Origin: Asterias amurensis
Lineage: Eukaryota > Echinodermata > Asteroidea > Forcipulatida > Asteriidae
NCBI RefSeq assembly: GCF_032118995.1
Contig: NC_092666.1
Coordinates: forward strand, 9,126,501-9,190,500
Direction: 5' to 3'
DNA length: 64,000 bases
Shown here: in pieces, positions 34,301 through 44,998 of the stretch
Layout: each line of letters starts with the position of its first letter
How positions within the stretch are numbered: position 1 is the stretch's first letter
Notes under the pieces: model-generated
Database searches by the model: none
The model's input: only the letters and a program-made list of their open reading frames with translations
Told to the model about the DNA's origin: nothing
Position numbers and translations under genes: made by a program

Positions 34301-35345
34301 AAACTACACAACCATACACAATTAGTAACCATACACAAGTCAATGGGAAATTACACAACCATACACAAGTCAATTCAAAACTACACAACCATAAACAAAT
34401 TCAATGGGTCACTAAACAACCATACACAAATTCAACGGGAAACTACACAACCATACACAAGTCAATGGGAAACTACACAACCAAACACGAGTCAATGGGA
34501 AACTACACTACCATACACAAGTCAATAGGACACTTCACAACCATACACAAGTCAATGGGAATCGACACAACCATACACAAGTCAATGGACACTTCACAAC
34601 CATACACAAGTCAATGGGAAACTACACAACCATACACGAGTCAAATGGAAACTACACTACCATACACATCATCAATGGACACTTTACAACCATACACAAG
34701 TCAGTGGGAATTGACACAACCATACACAAGTCAATGTGAAACTTCACAACCATATACAAGTCAATGGGACACTTCACAACCATACACAAGTCAATGGGAA
34801 ACTACACTACCATACACATCATCAATGAACACTTTACAACCATACACAAGTCAGTCGGAATTGACATAACCATACACAAGTTAATGGGAAACTACACAAC
34901 CATACACAAGTCAATGGGAAACTACACAACCAAACACGAGTCAATGGGAAACTACACTACCATACACAAGTCAATGGACACTTCACAACCATACACAAGT
35001 CAATGGGAATCGACACAACCATACACAAGTCAATGGACACTTCACAACCATACACAAGTCAATGGGAAACTACACAACCATACACGAGTCAATGGGAAAC
35101 TACACTACCATACACATCATCAATGGATACTTTACAACCATACACAAGTCAGTGGGAATTGACACAACCATACACAAGTCAATGTGTAACTTCACAACCA
35201 TACACAAGTCAATGGGACACTTCACAACCATACACAAGTCAATGGGAATTGACAGTCAATGGGAAACTATACAACCATACACAAGTCAATGGGAACCTAC
35301 ACAATCATACACAAGTCAATGGGAATATACACAACCATACACAAT
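31353..35345 (+). repeat. 30-bp minisatellite, block 4 (about 4 kb)
   Basis: About 130 units with no LINE. Variant units recur in fixed order (GGACATTTTACAACC, GGGAATTGACACAACC, GGGAACCTACACAACC, GTGAAACTAC, GGGAAATTAC, CAATTCAATGGG), twice over between 31480 and 31990, giving a super-period of roughly 235-240 bp. Toward 34.3-35.3 kb units become irregular (CACATCATCAATGG, CAAATTCAACGGG) and end at CACAATTCCAGAG. Confidence 0.95.
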
Positions 35346-36238
35346 TCCAGAGATAAGTTCAACCCCCGCCCCCCTGAATTTTTTTTCCAGTTTTAGAAGG
35401 CCTTTCGAAATCGCCGCCCAACTTTGTTTTCATAAATAAAATCAGAAATTTAATTTTGAACAAAAAAGTGTTCCAAAATGCATCAAAAACCTCTTCGTTA
35501 TAATTAAAACTAACATGAGGTACACAGAATATGTTGATGGTTAATGTGGAGGTACGATTGTGTCAGATTATTTCCTTCCAAACTAAAAAATAATTGACTA
35601 AAAATGATGTCCAATATCCTCCGCTCACTTCCTCTGCCTGTTGTGTCTTTGCTAGTGCAGCGCATTTAACGAGTTTGCTAAGTGAATCGGGAAAAACGTG
35701 CGCAATAAGCGTTTTGCGCTCTGCCGAATTTTAGTTGAACTTGCTGGAAGAGCAAAAGCGTGCGCAATCTGCAAATTAGTACTCTCTTTGTACAAAGTTT
35801 GTACAAAAAAATGATGATTCTGATAAACTGCGTGCAATCTGAGTTTGTGCAAACATTGTAGATTGCGTTTTTTGTACACACGAGCGCGATTTGGTAATGC
35901 ATGACGTTAATTTTTATTTGTTTCCCCGGTCAAGCCCCAATGCGTCAGAAATTGGTTGCTGTGCGTGTGAGCGTGAGACAGAGCCCTAATGCGTGAGTCT
36001 CACGCCTAATGCGTGAGACTTGGTAGGTCTGCCTTCTGTAAACTAAGTAATTTGTAAATCTGTGAACTCTTTTTTTTCTGTTCCGAAAGTGTATAATGAC
36101 TTTAACAGAATTAGGTTTCCATCCTAGGTTACGTTAAGTGAGCAAACATTGACATGAGAATCACAATTTTAAAATCTGAGTGTCCAATGCAAGGACGTTC
36201 ATTCGTGGGATATTTCACACCTCTGGTCCGTTGTCTTA
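35346..36238. other. Mixed intergenic DNA; no gene seen
   Basis: Mostly unique-looking AT-rich sequence. 35790-35815 has the palindrome TTTGTACAAAGTTTGTACAAA. 35970-36020 has CGTGAGTCTCACG between two AATGCGTGAG motifs. 36045-36105 is the right end of a family B MITE (TCTGTGAAC, TTCCGAAAGTG). Confidence 0.5.
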
Positions 36239-36239
36239 A

Positions 36240-36601
36240 CGGGACAAGTTGCCTTGGATCGGACAAGTTGGTCTATAAAAACATTTGTAACCGTTTGTGT
36301 TAAAATGCATATGGTTGGAAAGATGTTTCAAAAGTAGAATACAACGATCCACACAAATTTGCCTCAAAATTGCGTGGTTTTCCATTTGCCGTGTGAACTA
36401 ACACGGTCGGCCATTTTCCCCATAAATGGCCGACCGTGTTAGTCGACGAGATAAAAGGAAAACTACGCAATTTCGTGGCATATTTATTCGGATCATTGCA
36501 TTTTACTTTTAAAATATCTTTCCAACCATATGCATTTTATAGCAAACAGTATACAAACGCTTTTTATAGACAAACTCGTCAGATCCAAGGCAACGTGTTC
36601 T
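36240..36601. mobile_element. Family F foldback, diverged copy
   Basis: Long palindrome: GTTGCCTTGGATCGGACAAG at the left, GATCCAAGGCAACGTGTTC at the right, and centre GGTCGGCCATTT / AAATGGCCGACC. Shorter and more diverged than the three 382-bp copies. Confidence 0.7.
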
Positions 36602-36729
36602 TTATGGAACTCACCCATTGCCGTACAAAAACAAGCCTGCAGGCTCGTTTCTATCGTCGCACTCTTGCTATATCGAATTCAAATAAAGTTTTGTTTGATT
36701 TCGACAAAAGCGCGGCATTGTGTAATATT

Positions 36730-36900
36730 AATTTTTCCTTCGGCCCGTGAGGTTCGCGATGTCCTGCAAATTGTTAGTATATTATGTAAAAATAACAAAG
36801 AACTATTATCGTAGAAGGGGGATGGCCCTGGCGTTTCTTTCGGATGTGACATTAAGCCGATAGGTTCGATGTACTGCAGATTGTTAGTACATGTAAAAAG
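36730..36900 (+). mobile_element. SINE body fragment
   Basis: CGGATGTGACATTAAGCCG and TTGTTAGTACATGTAAAAAG recall the middle of the SINE at 11095-11430. An imperfect tandem partner (GATGTCCTGCAAATTGTTAG) precedes it. Confidence 0.4.
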
Positions 36901-37077
36901 AATTGCAATTTCAGCAGCATACATATACCGTTGCTATGACAATGCTTATCCAATCGTATGGAAAAAAAGTACGGGGGCCTGGGGGGACACTTTGCCCACC
37001 GACAACCCTTTCATCCGAAACGCTTTGTACAGAACATGAAGACACAAGTATTTTGAACATTGCTTTAGAACGACATA

Positions 37078-37331
37078 GGGTGCGTTCGTTTAGCTTCCCT
37101 GGGTGCTCACTCGAGTGACAAGAGCCGAAGCTCCTGACAAGAGTAAAACAAACGACCACTCACCGCTCTCGTAGTGACGTCGTTTACCGGGCCAGCCCCC
37201 AAGTGACCAACTCCAAAAGCAGGGCACTGGGGGCTTGGGGGGGGGGGGATTGAGGTATGACGTCAAAAGCTATTCGAACGCACCGGGGCAAACCGGGGTC
37301 GACCCAGAGAAGCTAAACATACGAACCCTAT
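37078..37331. mobile_element. Family C MITE
   Basis: GGTGCGTTCGTTTAGCTTCC to AGAAGCTAAACATACGAACCC, with a G homopolymer inside (37219-37229). Confidence 0.7.
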
Positions 37332-37439
37332 GTCAACCAAAGAGCTATTCATGGGTTGCAAACAAAAACGAATTAAAATAGTATTCTCTCCATAGAACTG
37401 CAGTTTAGAAACCACGCAGCAAACACAGTAATAATTATA

Positions 37440-38000
37440 TCTATAGCAACCGATGCACTGTCTACTAGCAACCAATGTACTACCCCACAGCAACCAATGT
37501 ACCCCACAGCAACCAATGTACTACCCCACAGCAACCAATGTACCCCACAGCAACCAATGTACTACTCCTCAGCAACCAATGTACTACCCCACAGCAACCA
37601 ATGTACTACCCCACAGCAACCAATGTACCCAACAACAACCAATGTACTACTCCACAGCAACCAATGTACTACCCCACAGCAACCAATGTACCCCATAGCA
37701 ACCAATGTACTACTCCACAGCAACCAATGTACTACCCCCAGCAACCAATGTACTACCCCACAGCAACCAATGTACTACCCCACATCAATCAATGTACCCC
37801 ACAGCAACCAATGTACTACTCCACAGCAACCAATGTACTACCCCACAGCAACCAATGTACCCCATGGCAACCAAAGTAATACCCCACAGCAACCAATGTA
37901 CCCCCATGGCAACCAGTGTACCCCCATGGCAACCAGTGTACCCCCATGGCAACCAATGTACCCCCATGGCAACCAATGTACTATCCCATAGCAAACGGTA
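37440..38000 (+). repeat. 19/22-bp mixed minisatellite
   Basis: Core CAGCAACCAATGTACCC (19-bp unit) or with TACTA inserted (22-bp unit), about 26 copies; late copies change CACAG to CATGG. Mixed unit lengths shift frame, so the long frames here are not genes. Confidence 0.93.
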
Positions 38001-38229
38001 AACTACTCCCATAGCAGAACAATGTTTAGGGCTTTAAAAAGAAGTTAACTGCTTTAACTCGTAGTATGTTTAAACCTACGACCCTTTTATTGATTGAATA
38101 TCCCGCTACGTCATTTTGATAAATAAAACGGTTCAATTTCGCACACGTGATACGTCATTTTCTATAAACGTGGTTGAAGGGAAGGTACGGTATTTAATAC
38201 TAAAAATAAATAGTAACTTGAAAACTGAC

Positions 38230-38490
38230 TTGGTAACGGGCAAGTAACGTAGTTTTTTTGAGAAGATATAATTTCTCACCAAAATAACATCAAACGACTT
38301 CTAGCTAGAAGTCTGTTCTTCCTATCTGAAAGCAAACACATTTTTGTCCAACGAGGGAGTTTTTTCTTTCATCAGTTTCTCGCAACTTCGATGACCAATT
38401 GAGCCCAAATTTTCACTGGCCTGTTATCTCGATGCTTATGAAGTGAGAACACTTGTCTTTGACAATTACCAAACGCGTACAGTGCCTTTA
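38230..38490. mobile_element. Old family A MITE fragment
   Basis: Body blocks GTAACGTAGTTTTTTTGAG and CAATTGAGCCCAAATTTTCAC with right end CAATTACCAAACGCG...AGTGCCTTTAAG; left end lost. Confidence 0.5.
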
Positions 38491-39244
38491 AGACTACGAG
38501 GAGGCTTATCTTATAAAAAAATATTTAAAAAATAAAATAAAAAACGTACTGACCGCTGCTATGCCTCAATGTAGGATCTGTATATCGGCTGTGGATGATG
38601 ACATAAGAAGAAGTCTCACAATGGTGAGACCAAGTTCAAGACGACTATTTTGTATTAACAGCCGATGAGGACCGAAGAAACAAAAGGCTTACGGTACCTA
38701 TGAGGTATGATGAGGCTGGAGTGAAGATGAAGATAAGATGCCTCGAAGAAGAAAGGGGCGAATAATAAACTTAAAGGTAACAACTGTGTTCTTCTGTCGG
38801 CTACTTTAATACAACCTCGACACCTATGAGGTATGAGAACAGTTCGGATGAGGCTAGAGTGTAACAAAATCTCAAAGAAGACGAGACTGATACTTACTAA
38901 AAGACTGGGTAGAAAGAGACTGAACACCAGCGATTACTGCCGTTACACCGTGCAGAGCGCAGAATGGTTATCCACAAGGATAAAGACAGACACTTGCTTT
39001 TAATTTTGATACAATGATGTCATTGGATATAACGTGCAATAACGTAAGCCTTACATTTATTATCTGTGTTTTGATTGGTCAGAGGTAATGTGGGTGGTGC
39101 TGACAAACGGACCAATCAAAACACAGATAGGGAAAGCTTACTTTCGGTCGTCTGTATGCAGTGTCCACATGTGTATTATGTACAGTATATTGTACATGTA
39201 CTTGCATGATATGATTTCATGAGTGTGTAACTCCATGTGACTAT

Positions 39245-39459
39245 GGGTGCGTTCGTTTAGCTTCCCTGGGTCGACCCCGCAATGCTCACTCGGGTGAGCC
39301 CCTGATAAGAGTTAATCGAACTATCACACTCGCCCTCTCGTGGTGACGGCATGCACCTCAGCAGGGCAATGGAGGCTGACCCGGGTGAGCCCCGTCAAAG
39401 CTATTCGAACGTACTGGGGCAGACCGGGGTCGACCCAGGGAAGCTAAACGAACGCACCC
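39245..39459. mobile_element. Family C MITE inside the foldback left arm
   Basis: GGTGCGTTCGTTTAGCTTCC to GGAAGCTAAACGAACGCACC; no counterpart in the right arm. Confidence 0.75.
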
Positions 39460-39469
39460 TGAATGTATA

Positions 39470-39617
39470 CGCCTCTCTTAATACTTATGCATGGCGTCAT
39501 AATTCTTACCCAAAATGAGGCTATGGGCGCACGTTCCCATCACTTGCTGTGACTGCGCCCATCGCCTCGTTTTGGATTAGCATTGTGACGTACTTCATGC
39601 ATAAATATTAAGAAAGG
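39470..39617. mobile_element. Family G MITE inside the foldback left arm
   Basis: CCTCTCTTAATACTTATGC to GCATAAATATTAAGAAAGG around GGGCGCACG / CTGCGCCC blocks. A second copy is at 62790-62950 in GPN1. Confidence 0.65.
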
Positions 39618-39776
39618 CGAAAGCGAAAGGGCAAATATATGGCGTTACTCACGTCACGAGCCTGATCGAAATGTGACGTCAGATGGTCCGGCTAACGCTG
39701 AGGAAGATTTGAAGAAGTCTGAGAAAGAGATTGAACATCAACAATGAGCTACGTCAGAGCTTGCAGAGCGGCTCCT

Positions 39777-39876
39777 CAGCTAGACTTGATTCAAGTCCCG
39801 TTCTCGTGCGAGAGGTCCCCCATATCCGTCGCCAAAATGTAGATATAGTGGTCCCGAGACTCGGTCAAGTCTACTC
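39777..39876. mobile_element. Family K MITE inside the foldback left arm
   Basis: TAGACTTGATTCAAGTCCCG to GACTCGGTCAAGTCTA. A longer relative is at 46261-46805. Confidence 0.55.
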
Positions 39877-40497
39877 CTCAACAAGACAATGGACCATTGT
39901 AAGCTGCTCTGTTGACACAAAGAAGTGGATTTTATATCAGACTAAAATGAACTTGGCTTGTGACAATGGCTCTGACGTCAGTCTTCTTTGATTGGTCCAT
40001 TGGTTCTGTCGAATATCACTGCAACGGCGTGGACTATTCTTCCGTTAGGTATTACTATTTCTTGTAGGAATGAAGTCAATGAATATGTCAAACCATGGAG
40101 GAAGAAAATAGTCAAACATGCTGAATCAACTAAACTGGGATACACTGACTGTTCGCAGAAACAAATCGCGACTTATCTACAAGGAAGTTCATGGTTTCAC
40201 TCCAAACAGCATCAGTCGCTCCAAGTTAAACTACATCACCCTAACATCACACACACTCATCCACACATGGGCTAAATCTTTAACCTTTTAGCCACTGGAC
40301 CGCCCAGCCAGCCGCCTAAAGCGATACACTGTAAGAAAGAAATCAAGAAACAAAAGAAGAAAAAAAAAAAACTAAAGACCAACTCGACCGATCCAAGGCA
40401 ACGTATTCCTATAAGATCATGCTAGAAAAGTGCAAAATTTTGCGATGCATGTGGGGGACAGCCACATCTGAGGCGTATTGTGCAGACAAACTTTTAA

Positions 40498-40879
40498 AGG
40501 AACACGTTGCCTTGGATCGGACGAGTTGGTCAAAACAAAAGCGTTTGTAACCGTTTTTTATAAAATGCATATGGGTAGAAAGATGTTGTAAAAGTAGAAT
40601 ACAATGATCCACACAAGTTTGCCTCGAAATTGCGTGGTTTTCCTTCTACTGTGCGAACTAACACGGTCGGCCATTTATGGGAGTCAAAATTTTGACCACC
40701 ATAAATGGCCGACGTGTTAGTCGACGAGGTAAACGGAAAACCACGCAATTTCGAGGCATGTTTGTGTGGATCATTGTATTCTACTTTTACAACATCTTTC
40801 TACCCATATGCATTTTATAAACAACGGTTACAAACGGTTTTCAGAAACCAACTCGACCGATCCAAGGCAACGTGTTCCT
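40498..40879. mobile_element. Family F foldback, 382 bp
   Basis: Near-complete palindrome, AGGAACACGTTGCCTTGG to CCAAGGCAACGTGTTCCT, flanked on both sides by TTAA; centre AATTTTGACC between GGCCATTTATGG arms. Confidence 0.85.
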
Positions 40880-42004
40880 TTAAGGACCAATCGAAGACGA
40901 GTCAGAATGACTGACGTCAGCCACCGCCGCGCCACTCGTCAAAGCACATCGATTGGTCTGATATAATTCCGACATCAACAGAGCAGCTCACTGATTGGCC
41001 CATCATCTTATAAAGGAGCCGCTCTGCACGCTCTAGCGGTACTATAGCCTGAACATCTGACGTCACACTTCGAGGCTCGTGAATAAAGCCATGAAGTGGC
41101 CTCATAGCATAATGTAAACCCCCTCCCCCTGTCATACTTCGCTTTCACCTGACATTCATTTCACATACAGTCGAATAATTAATACCAACATTATAAATTC
41201 CAAGTATGTATACACTGTATAAACATAACACACATGGTGCACACTGGATGCAGAGATTTGTTTTGATTGGTCCGGGGTGATGTTTGTCAGCTGCACCCAC
41301 ATCACCTCGGACCAATGAAAACACAGAGTGCAAAAGTTACATCACTGCACATTCATCCAATGACATCATTGTATACAATAAAATCACGTCTGGTTCTGAA
41401 AAGCAAGTGTTCATCATTGCGCGCAGTTAAAGACAGGGGACCAGTTTACTCTACTGTTAGCTCTTACGGCACTCTCTGTTGATGTCCAGTCGTCTTTGAG
41501 TCCTCCTCGATCGGCATATTTAAGGTTGTTTGTTTTACTCCAGTCTCATCAGACCTCTACACATATAGGCATCAGGGTGTCGAGGTTGCAAGTAGCCGGA
41601 ACACAGTTGTCATTTTCAAGTTTATATTACTCATCATCAGTTGTCTTCGGGACATCTTATCATCATCATCTTTACTCCGTCAGACCTCATAGCAACGGAC
41701 AGCCTTTTGTTTCCTCAGTTATCATCAGCTGTTAAAAAGTGGTCATCTTGAACTTGGTCTTGCTACCGTCTTGAGACATAGCTGATAGAGATTCTACATT
41801 GAGGCAAAGTAACGGTCAGTCTGACTATTTTTTTTAAAAGTAAAATTAGCCTGCTTACAAATGTTTTAAATTGCCCTTCATTATTTTATTGTTTTCCTTT
41901 TAATTTATGTTTGTTTGCATGTGTTTTGCGTGTTCTGAATAGCAGTGAGTCAAAAAACAAGTTGACCGAGATTTATGATTTAAAAACAAATCAACAACTG
42001 ACCC

Positions 42005-42335
42005 TTAGAGGCAGTGGACACTATTGGTAATTACTCAGAATAATTATTAGCGTAAAACCTTACTTGGTGACGAATAATAGGGAGAGGGTTGGTAGTATAA
42101 AACATTGTAAGAAACGGCTCCCTCTGAAGTGGAGTAGTTTTCGTGAAAGAAGTAATTTTCCACGAATTTGATTTCGAGACCTCAGATTTAGAATTTGAGG
42201 TCACGAAATCAAGCACACAACTTCGTATTAAAGGGTGTTTTTTCTTTCATTATTATCTCGCAACTTTGATGACCGATTGAGCTCAAATTTTCAAACGTTT
42301 GTTATTTTATGCGTATGTTGAGATACACCAAGTGA
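42005..42335. mobile_element. Family A MITE, right end lost
   Basis: AGGCAGTGGACACTATTGG start; breaks off after GAGATACACCAAGTGAG, followed by a SINE scrap (GGTAGAGGTTGACATTGTG). Confidence 0.65.
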
Positions 42336-42710
42336 GAAAAATCTATTTTTTAATGTTTGGGGCCAAAAATCTGACATAGCATCTTTAATGGGGGAGGCGG
42401 GTGGTAGAGGTTGACATTGTGTATGAAAAAAAAAACTTCTGAGCCCTACCCCGTCCTCCGTCATCCGACTCGATGTGTAAATAATTATGAAATCTACGCA
42501 CCAAAACCGTGTTGACTGCACAAACCAATCGATCTTATTTTGTCAAAGTTATATTTTGAATCGGGATAAACTCGCGTGCTTCGTAATACTTAGCGCCAAA
42601 ATAGACATTGTATCGCACGGATCTTAGGTGATTTGTAGAGCGTATTATTCGGTACTTCCTGATGGAGACCAAGCCAAAAACACAAAAAGGGAATGGCAAA
42701 AGACTCTTAA

Positions 42711-43092
42711 AGGAACACGTTGCCTTGGATCGGTCGAGTTGGTCTTTGAAAAGCGTTTGTAACCGTTTTTTATAAAATGCATATGGGTAGAAAGATGTTG
42801 TAAAAGTAGAATACAATGATCCACACAAACATGCCTCGAAATTGCGTGGTTTTCCTTTTACCTCGTCGACTAACACGTCGGCCATTTATGGGGGTCAAAA
42901 TTTTGACTCCCATAAATGGCCGACCATGTTAGTTCGCACAGTAGAAGGAAAACCACGCAATTTCGAGGCAAACTTGTTTGGATCATTGTATTCTACTTTT
43001 AAAACATCTTTCCAACCATATGCATTTTATAAAAAACGGTTACAAACGCTTTTGTTTTGACCAACTCGTCCGATCCAAGGCAACGTGTTCCT
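42711..43092. mobile_element. Family F foldback, 382 bp (first of three abutting elements)
   Basis: TTAA before 42711; AGGAACACGTTGCCTTGG to CAAGGCAACGTGTTCCT; followed by TTAT, a one-base variant of TTAA, and then directly by a family A element. Confidence 0.85.
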
Positions 43093-43096
43093 TTAT

Positions 43097-43475
43097 AGTC
43101 AGTGGGCATTATTGGTAATATTGTCAAAGACTAGCTTCACAGTTGGCGTATCTCAACATGCATAAAATAACAAACCTGTGAAAATTTGATCTCAATCGGT
43201 CGTCGAATTTGCGAGATAATAATGAAAGAAAAAAAACCTTGTGTCACGAAGTTGTGTGCTTTCTGATGCTTGATTTCGAGACCTCATTTCTAAACTTGAG
43301 GTCTCGAAATCAAATTCGTGGAAAATTACTTCTTTCTCGAAAACTACGTCACTTCAGCGGGAGCTGTTTCTCACAACATTTTATACCATCAACCTCTCCC
43401 CATTACTGGTAATCAAGTAAGGTTTTATGATGATATTTTTTTTTGAGTAAAAAGTACCAATAGTGTCCGCTGCCT
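43097..43475. mobile_element. Family A MITE (second of three abutting elements)
   Basis: AGTCAGTGGGCATTATTGG to CCAATAGTGTCCGCTGCCT, then exactly TTAA (43476-43479) before the next element. Confidence 0.8.
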
Positions 43476-43479
43476 TTAA

Positions 43480-43857
43480 ATGCACTGGACACTGTTGGTA
43501 ATTGTTCAAAATAATTGTTTGGCATAAAAACGTACTTGGTAACAAGCAATGGATGGAGAGCTTGTTGGTAGTAAATAACATTGTGAGAAACGGCTCCCTC
43601 TGAAGTAACGTGAAAATTTGGGCTCAAAGTCATCGAACTTGCAATAGAAAACACCCTTGTTTACTTTGTGTGCTGAAGTTGTTATATTGTTTTGGTTAAG
43701 TGAGTAATTACCTCTTTCTAAAATTACGTTACTTTAGAGAGGGAGCCGTTTCTCACAATGTTTTAATCAACAGCTCTCTGTTGCTCGTTACCAAGTAAGT
43801 TTTTTATGCTAATAAACAATTAATTTGAGTTATTACCAAGTGTGTCCACCAGTGCTT
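43480..43857. mobile_element. Family A MITE, older subtype (third of three abutting elements)
   Basis: ATGCACTGGACACTGTTGG to CCAAGTGTGTCCACCAGTGCT, then TTAA (43858-43861). More diverged than its neighbour. 43862-44744 shows no gene or repeat recognised. Confidence 0.72.
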
Positions 43858-44744
43858 TTAAGACACTTTTTTTAATTTTTTTTTAAATGTAACTATAACA
43901 TGTTTTGAGAGATAACAGACATTACTTATAAATCAAACCCAAAAACTATTTCTAGCCATCTCCGTGGCTGTCACGGGGCTCTCCACGAAAGTCCATGGGA
44001 AGGGAAAGAGTCGGATCTACTCTAGGAAAAAGATGCTTCTCTAGTCAACAAAAACAATAACAACAACAACCTTGGACTAATTAAAGTCGTAATATGTTTG
44101 TCAACAAATCTACAAAATAAATAAAATCATTCTGGGCTATAGGAAATAGGCCTTCATAACCATTTTAATGCTATAAGAGCATTTTAATGCTCTTAATTTT
44201 ATTTCATTGCCAATTTTTAACAACACAGAAAAAACTGTGGGGCAATACAAAACAATGTTCACCTTTATAATCGGATAAAATAAATAGCTGTGCCTTTTGT
44301 GAGCGCACGGCTAAAGGCTCCTATTTCATGAGATTGACTAAAGAAAAGTACTAACCCTTTATCTATACTTTTGTGACAAATCGGGTTTGCTCAAATTAGA
44401 CCGAGTGTTGTGCACGATTCTGTCTTTGTCTGCGCTCACTTGGGGAAAAGGAAGATGGTAGTTAAAGCGTCCGATCAGTTGAAATCATAGAAAAGTAAGC
44501 TATTGTCTAAGAATTGTCAAGGAATGAATTGTAGTTCATTAGAGAAATCTTGAAGGAAGATTACAGAATAGTAAACTTTTTTCTGCCAACAAAAAGTTGT
44601 CGGGAACCTCTCAGGGGATTATATGCCCCGGTTTCCGTCTTGCCAGGGGAATATGTCCTCCTCTTATTAATATTGACTCTATAAAACAAATTGCAGTTAT
44701 ATTTTTTGTTATCTTCATTTACTCGCCTCTACTCTCTAAATGCA

Positions 44745-44985
44745 AAAGAGTGAAAAGGCACTCTTTGAAGAGCCATATGAGGGGAGACTCTTTTTCGAGT
44801 GGTCTTCCACTTCTTTTAGATTGAAGTTTGCATCTTTTTGAGTGATTTTTCACCCTGTCCTGGAGTTAAACCCCCTCTAAAAAAGTGAAATAACCACCAC
44901 TCTTTTTAAAGAGCTATTTGAGGGAAAACTAGAAATGTAAAGAGTGGTGTTTTTCACTCTTTTACATTTAGAGAATATGAATCTT
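44745..44985. mobile_element. Family E palindromic element
   Basis: CACTCTTTGAAGAGCCATATG, GGTCTTCCACTTCTTTTAG, CCCCTCTAAAAAAGTGAAATAA and ACTCTTTTACATTTAGAG repeat the parts of 22865-23075. Confidence 0.55.
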
Positions 44986-44998
44986 TTCAGACACTTAA

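Larger units (their letters stand above)
38545..41825. mobile_element. Long inverted-repeat (foldback) element with nested MITEs
   Basis: 38545-39995 matches the reverse complement of 40886-41825 throughout. Paired blocks: GACCAAGTTCAAGACGACTA / ATCTTGAACTTGGTC; ACAACTGTGTT / AACACAGTTGT; AAAACACAGAT / TTTTGATTGGTCC; CACGAGCC...TGTGACGTCAGATG / CATCTGACGTCACAC; GCAGAGCGGCTCCT / GGAGCCGCTCTGC; AGCTGCTCTGTTGA / TCAACAGAGCAGCT. The left arm is longer because it holds a family C (39245-39459), a family G (39470-39617) and a family K (39777-39876) insertion; subtracting them leaves arms of similar length (about 0.95 kb). A family F element (40498-40879) lies by the centre. No transposase recognised. 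Confidence 0.7.

Noticed and set aside
26578-35345. Many long frames of Thr/His/Gln-rich decapeptide repeats on both strands
   Set aside because: They arise from a 30-bp repeat whose unit lacks stops in four frames; frames overlap each other and no start context, splice signal or domain favours one.
26673-35345. CRISPR-like array of repeats and spacers
   Set aside because: Units are contiguous 30-bp tandem repeats with no unique spacers, and the genome is animal.
35640-35902. Small overlapping minus-strand frames of about 75 codons
   Set aside because: No homology recognised, no start context or splice evidence; left as unannotated intergenic DNA.
37453-38012. Long Pro/Thr/Asn/Gln-rich frames
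   Set aside because: Product of the 19/22-bp minisatellite; mixed unit lengths shift frame.
39731-40275. Possible transposase or other protein in the foldback element
   Set aside because: Two short frames without recognisable motif; much of the first is inside the inverted arm and a MITE.
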